Assembly: GCF_013426205.1 (NCBI RefSeq)
Contig: NC_089424.1
Span: 2,480,001-2,544,000, forward strand
Direction: 5' to 3'
Length of the DNA: 64,000 bases
Origin: Metarhizium brunneum
Lineage: Eukaryota; Ascomycota; Sordariomycetes; Hypocreales; Clavicipitaceae
Positions within the stretch are counted from its first letter, which is position 1; each line of letters starts with the position of its first letter. Under the pieces are notes generated by a model that was not told the DNA's origin, did not search any database, and saw only the letters and a program-made list of their open reading frames with translations. The position numbers and the translations under genes are program-made. Positions 60,212-64,000 of this stretch are shown piece by piece.

Positions 60212-62890
60212 ATGGCTTTTCTGTGCGGGTTTCCAGCGGTAAGTCTCAATGTTTTCACATATATTTGTGTTACAATGCCGCCTGAAGATCTGTCCACGAT
60301 TCGAGACTTTCCCAGACTGATTTCCCTGTCTTCCAGCGTCGCCGTTTCTTAAGCCGCAAGCGCGATGATGCAGATTCTCCTAAACGAACTCGAACAATGT
60401 CTATCTTCGGAAGCTCAAATAAGAATGCACGTGAAGCGCTGCGAAGCTTGGTTGGAGTCTCAACGTTTATTCCGCCCGATAAATCAGCGCCACTGTCACC
60501 TAGTGGTGCAGCCGAAGGCAAGGCACCCATTGGCAATAGATTCCACGATATAGTTGACGAGCTATATGACGGGTTGAAGAGGAATGACAAATTTCTATCT
60601 AGAGAGAAGCTTTATGCCTTCCTCAGAGATGTTCAACGCGAACCCTTTATTAAAAATCTCGACAAGGAGCAGTATACAGCGGGAGAGTTCCGTCATGTGT
60701 TGGTAGAAGGTTATGGCGTCAATGCAATTGGGCCGCCTCCAGAGAAAGACCTCTCAAAACCTCTGACCAATTACTTCATCAACAGTAGCCATAATACATA
60801 TCTGGACGGCAATCAGCTCTCATCGACCAGTACTCCAGAAGCTTACAGAAACGTTAGTCTTACCTTGATTAGCTTGACATATTGGGATATACCTGAGCTG
60901 ATGAATAAAAATCCAGGTTCTCTTGAGAGGTTGCCGCTGTATCGAAATTGACGTCTGGAATGGAGACCCTGCTCCAAGTCGAGAAAGATCAAAATCGCCC
61001 CATCGAGGCCACAGTAGAGGCCCGTCCAGGACGTCCCAGACCAATGTAGCTATTGCAACTGCATTGGAGAACGTGGATCACAAGGTCAAGGCGGCGGCGA
61101 ACCATCTTCTAGGGGAAAAGGCTTCTCTTCACTCACGAAGCCCCAGCACGCATAGCCGCACTATGGTGGAAGAAGTGTCCCCAAGAATAAGCATCCTAAA
61201 CTTGCCGGATACGAAGCAGTCAACTGATAAGCTAGAGGTATCCCAGACACATGCTCCGAGATCTCCTCGACATCATAGCCCCCCAAGAGGCGAGCCAATT
61301 GTGACCCATGGACACACCCTGACCGTCCCCTGCGGATTTAGAGAAGTTTGCATAGCTGTCAAGGAATCCGCGTTTGAAAACAACGACTTGCCGGTCATTA
61401 TCAGTTTGGAAGTTCACGCCGATCACGAACAACAAGAGGTCATGGTGAAGATCATGAAAGAGGAGTGGCAAGACCTTCTTGTGACTGAAGCACACGAAGA
61501 TTTTGATCCAAGGTTCCGCCTCCCGAAATTGCAGGACTTGAAACGCAAAATTCTAGTCAAGGTGAAGAAAGCTACCGTCAAAATGGAGCCAGTTAGCCCT
61601 CGAAATACGGTGGAGAGCACAGCACCAGTTATCTCTCAAACTACCTCGCAGACTACCTCGCAGACTACCTCGCAGACTACCTCGCAGACTACCTCGCAGA
61701 CTACCTCGCAGACTACCTCGCAGACTACCTCGCAGACTACCTCGCAGACTACCTCGCAGACTACCTCGCAAGTCATCGGAGACAGTATGACACAATTTCC
61801 TTCCCAAAGTACTTGGGGGGCAAGCACACCCGACCGTCTTCTCACAGCTCCAGCAGACTCGGATACGAACTCATCAGAAAATGACGTATGCCAGAACGGC
61901 CGACCAATGCCTCCGGCAAAATCCGCCTCCGCTCCAGCCGCCCCCAGTATATCCCACGACAAGCCTAACACGGGCCGCATATGCCAAAGCCTAGGTGATT
62001 TGGCGGTATACACGCGAAGTGAACACTTCAAGACCTTCGAGGCGAAGGAGGCAAAGCGGCCAGCTCACATCTTCTCCATTAGCGAGAAGCGTATCTTGGA
62101 GCTGTATCAGAGACACCAACGCGATGTGTTCTTACACAACAAGAATTATTTCATGAGAGCGTATCCCGACAAGATGCGATGGGACAGTTCAAACCTTGAC
62201 CCCAGCCTGTTTTGGAGACGCGGGGTACAAATGGCTGCCATGAACTGGCAAAACACAGATACGGGCATGATGATCAATGAGGGCATGTTTGCAGACGAGA
62301 AGGGCTGGGTTCTTAAACCGCCGGGATACCAAAGTTCCGATAAGTCGTCCGAATCCCACGACGATGCAACGCCCGGATCTAGATTAGATCTCCGCCTCAC
62401 CATATTCGCCGGTCAAAATATCCCCACGGAAAGCGACGATTCGGGGGATGAACCACGAAGCGGCAGCGCCATCCGTCCCTACGTCAAAGTCACACTTCAT
62501 GTAGAGAAATCTGAACTGGCCACTGGTAAGGAAATAAGCGAAAGTAACTACAAGAAGCGAATAGGTGCGGGAGCAACGAACAACCCCAAGTTCCCGGAAT
62601 CTAAAAGGCACCTCGAATTTACTGGCATAACCAAGGTCGTTCCTGAGCTCAGTTTCGTCCGGTAAGCTTCTTCCCCCCCTTCCCCCCCGCTACTTTAGAA
62701 CCAAATCCTAACTTTTGTCAGTTTTCGAATCGGTGACGACTCCCGCATGAGCACATCAGTATTGGCATGGGCTTGTATTCGTCTCGACCGCCTGCGTTCG
62801 GGATATCGCTTCATTCCGCTGATGGATCTGGAAGGCGCTCCTATCCCCCGCGGTGCACTATATGTCAAAATTGAGAAATCACTCGTATAG
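60212..62890 (+). CDS. Phosphoinositide-specific phospholipase C (delta-like)
   Basis: Hydrolyses PIP2 to IP3 and diacylglycerol for calcium signalling. Core exons are 60397-60852, 60917-62661 and 62722-62890 (789 residues). The frame is open upstream of ATG 60397 (RRRFLSRKRDDADSPKRTRT). A perfect donor (GTAAGT at 60239) and acceptor (TTCCAG ending 60336) connect it to ATG 60212 (MAFLCGFPA), adding 29 residues; that longer start is preferred but unproven. An EF-hand-like region lies near residues 50-110 of the short form. X box: His132 in SSHNTYLDG, CRCIEIDVWNGDP, then the second catalytic His in VTHGHTLTV. Y box: YTRSEHFKTFE, KNYFMRAYPDKMRWDSSN and WRRGVQMAAMNWQNTDTGM. The C2 domain ends with RLDRLRSGYRFIPLMDLEG. 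A Ser/Pro-rich insert splits the X box, and the X-Y linker holds the TSQT repeat array. Confidence 0.93.
61640..61771 (+). repeat. In-frame 12-bp minisatellite (11 copies)
   Basis: Eleven consecutive copies of ACTACCTCGCAG (the last ends in A) encode (TTSQ)11 in the X-Y linker of phospholipase C. The copies are otherwise identical, which suggests recent expansion by slippage. Because the unit is 12 bp, copy-number change keeps the reading frame. Confidence 0.95.
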
Positions 62891-64000
62891 GCCCTTTACA
62901 AGAGGCAGTGTACCCTTGCCCGATTTAAACATCATCTTATTCTGCATACTGTTCTTGAAGCCCGTCGTCACCGGCGGTAGAGTTACTGGAAAAACACACA
63001 AAGTCACACAACCTCTTCTAATCCGACATAATCACCAAGCAGTCCGCCAAGACCAACATATCGGGCGTTTCTTTCTTTCTCTTCTTTTCCTTTCCTTTTT
63101 TTTGTTGCTTTTTCCCGCTGTATACTTTTGAACGGTTCCTTCTTTGGAAAATTTCCGGACTGGGCGGATAGGCAAAGGCTGGGGAACAGTTTGACAGCCA
63201 TCAATTTGGTTCGCTTCGCATTGCATTTCATAGGCTGGTACGTGAACGGATACAGCCAGCCACAAGCTGAAAGAGAGTTTATTGTCTGAAAGAGCGGCCT
63301 TTTGCAGGGATTCTTCAACTATTAGCCCCCGGCAAGCTCATGCACATTGAATAATGGAATAGTAATCCCAAATTCCCGTTCCGCTAGCACTTTCAGCTGC
63401 GAGAATGTCAGCCTCAATACACTAAGAAGTGGAAGAGATGGCTCTCTTGCGTGTCTTTTTTTTCTGTTTTCTTTGCTTTTCCGTGCACAACAGCCACAAA
63501 TCACCCCTGCGCCCTCGGCGGCATCTCAAGCGGGAAAATACGCTGTAAATTGAACACGACGTCCTCCCCTGCCCCCCCATCGAAGAACGGAGTCTTAGAA
63601 GTAAAAACCGGGCTTTTGTTTCAAATGCAGTTTGCAATATTTCCGAGGCGCGATCGCCCAACAGGGTCGAGTCCCAGCCCCTTGGATCGGACCAAACTGG
63701 CGGTTCCCGAAGATTATCGCTACCTCAAGCTTGGGGTCACCGGGGGTGTACAGACCGGTACTTGTAAAACCAATCGATGCCCATGATGCGTCCAGAGGCT
63801 GTCTCGTGAAGAGCACAAAAAGGTCTATCCATTGCCCCCGGACGCTTCCGTTGCACCATGAACGACTAGGTCGATCCCGAGTCCCTGGTCTCGGTGCCTC
63901 CCTCCCCCTCGGGGGTACGCTTATAAATCCCTGATAGTACTTTGTTCCCTCATGTGCTTGGTAGTTCCAAAAGATCCGACATTTCCATCATCCTGTGGGC
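62891..64000. other. Right-edge intergenic region with a likely promoter
   Basis: The first part is the 3' flank of phospholipase C, including a T/C-rich run at 63066-63110. No gene is supported. A TATAAAT box at 63922-63928, preceded by CCCCCTCGGGGG (63904-63915), lies 70 bp from the edge and could be the core promoter of a plus-strand gene starting beyond the window. Confidence 0.4.

Noticed and set aside
1..64000. CRISPR arrays, transposons, viral genes or RIP-mutated repeats
   Set aside because: No spaced direct repeats, transposase or reverse-transcriptase motifs, long terminal repeats or strongly C-to-T-biased repeat copies were seen.

Overview
The window is nuclear DNA of a filamentous ascomycete. 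The protein-coding genes carry short introns of about 42-70 bp with GTRNGT donors and CTRAC-type branch sites, and intergenic spaces are long. The protein set (highly reducing polyketide synthase, LacA-type beta-galactosidase, Mid2-like wall sensor, small Dabb protein) points to Pezizomycotina, most likely Sordariomycetes/Hypocreales. The class and order are inferred from overall resemblance, not from a marker gene.

Layout. 0.5 kb: an intron-containing tRNA-Gly(GCC). 1.0-8.5 kb (-): an eight-exon highly reducing PKS. 8.5-12.45 kb: nearly 4 kb without a supportable gene. 12.45-14.5 kb (+): a 14-TM-type MFS exporter, plausibly partnered with the PKS. 16-25 kb: a housekeeping block with a Dabb protein, an unknown gene interrupted by one in-frame TAG, an Mpv17/PMP22 protein, YIF1 and the SRP receptor alpha subunit. 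25.6-32.6 kb (-): a very large coiled-coil protein whose first exon I could not place. 35.2-37.5 kb: a phosphopantetheinyl transferase convergent with a dienelactone hydrolase. 38.5-39.4 kb (-): a decayed beta-lactamase-like serine hydrolase. 40.3-41.2 kb (-): a Mid2-like sensor. 43.5-49.3 kb (+): an amidohydrolase and a secreted GH35 beta-galactosidase. 49.7-53.3 kb (-): a serine-rich, probably disordered protein. 53.3-58.25 kb: about 5 kb with no convincing gene. 58.3-58.6 kb (-): a small two-exon cupin gene that is easy to overlook. 60.2-62.9 kb (+): a phosphoinositide phospholipase C carrying an in-frame 12-bp minisatellite.

Working together. The PKS and the MFS exporter could form a minimal secondary-metabolite locus. 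The PKS has a vestigial methyltransferase, a degenerate enoylreductase nucleotide-binding motif and no release domain, and no tailoring or transcription-factor gene is visible beside it. The phosphopantetheinyl transferase at 35 kb is the kind of enzyme that activates the PKS acyl carrier protein, but it probably serves the whole cell. SRP receptor alpha, YIF1 and possibly the Mpv17 protein belong to early secretory or organelle-membrane functions. I did not find an obviously new multi-gene system. The strongest oddities are the in-frame stop at 17.9 kb, a GC-AG intron, the hidden cupin gene, the degenerate PKS domains, the decayed hydrolase and several unexplained inverted repeats. All exon boundaries were worked out by eye from splice consensus and frame continuity.
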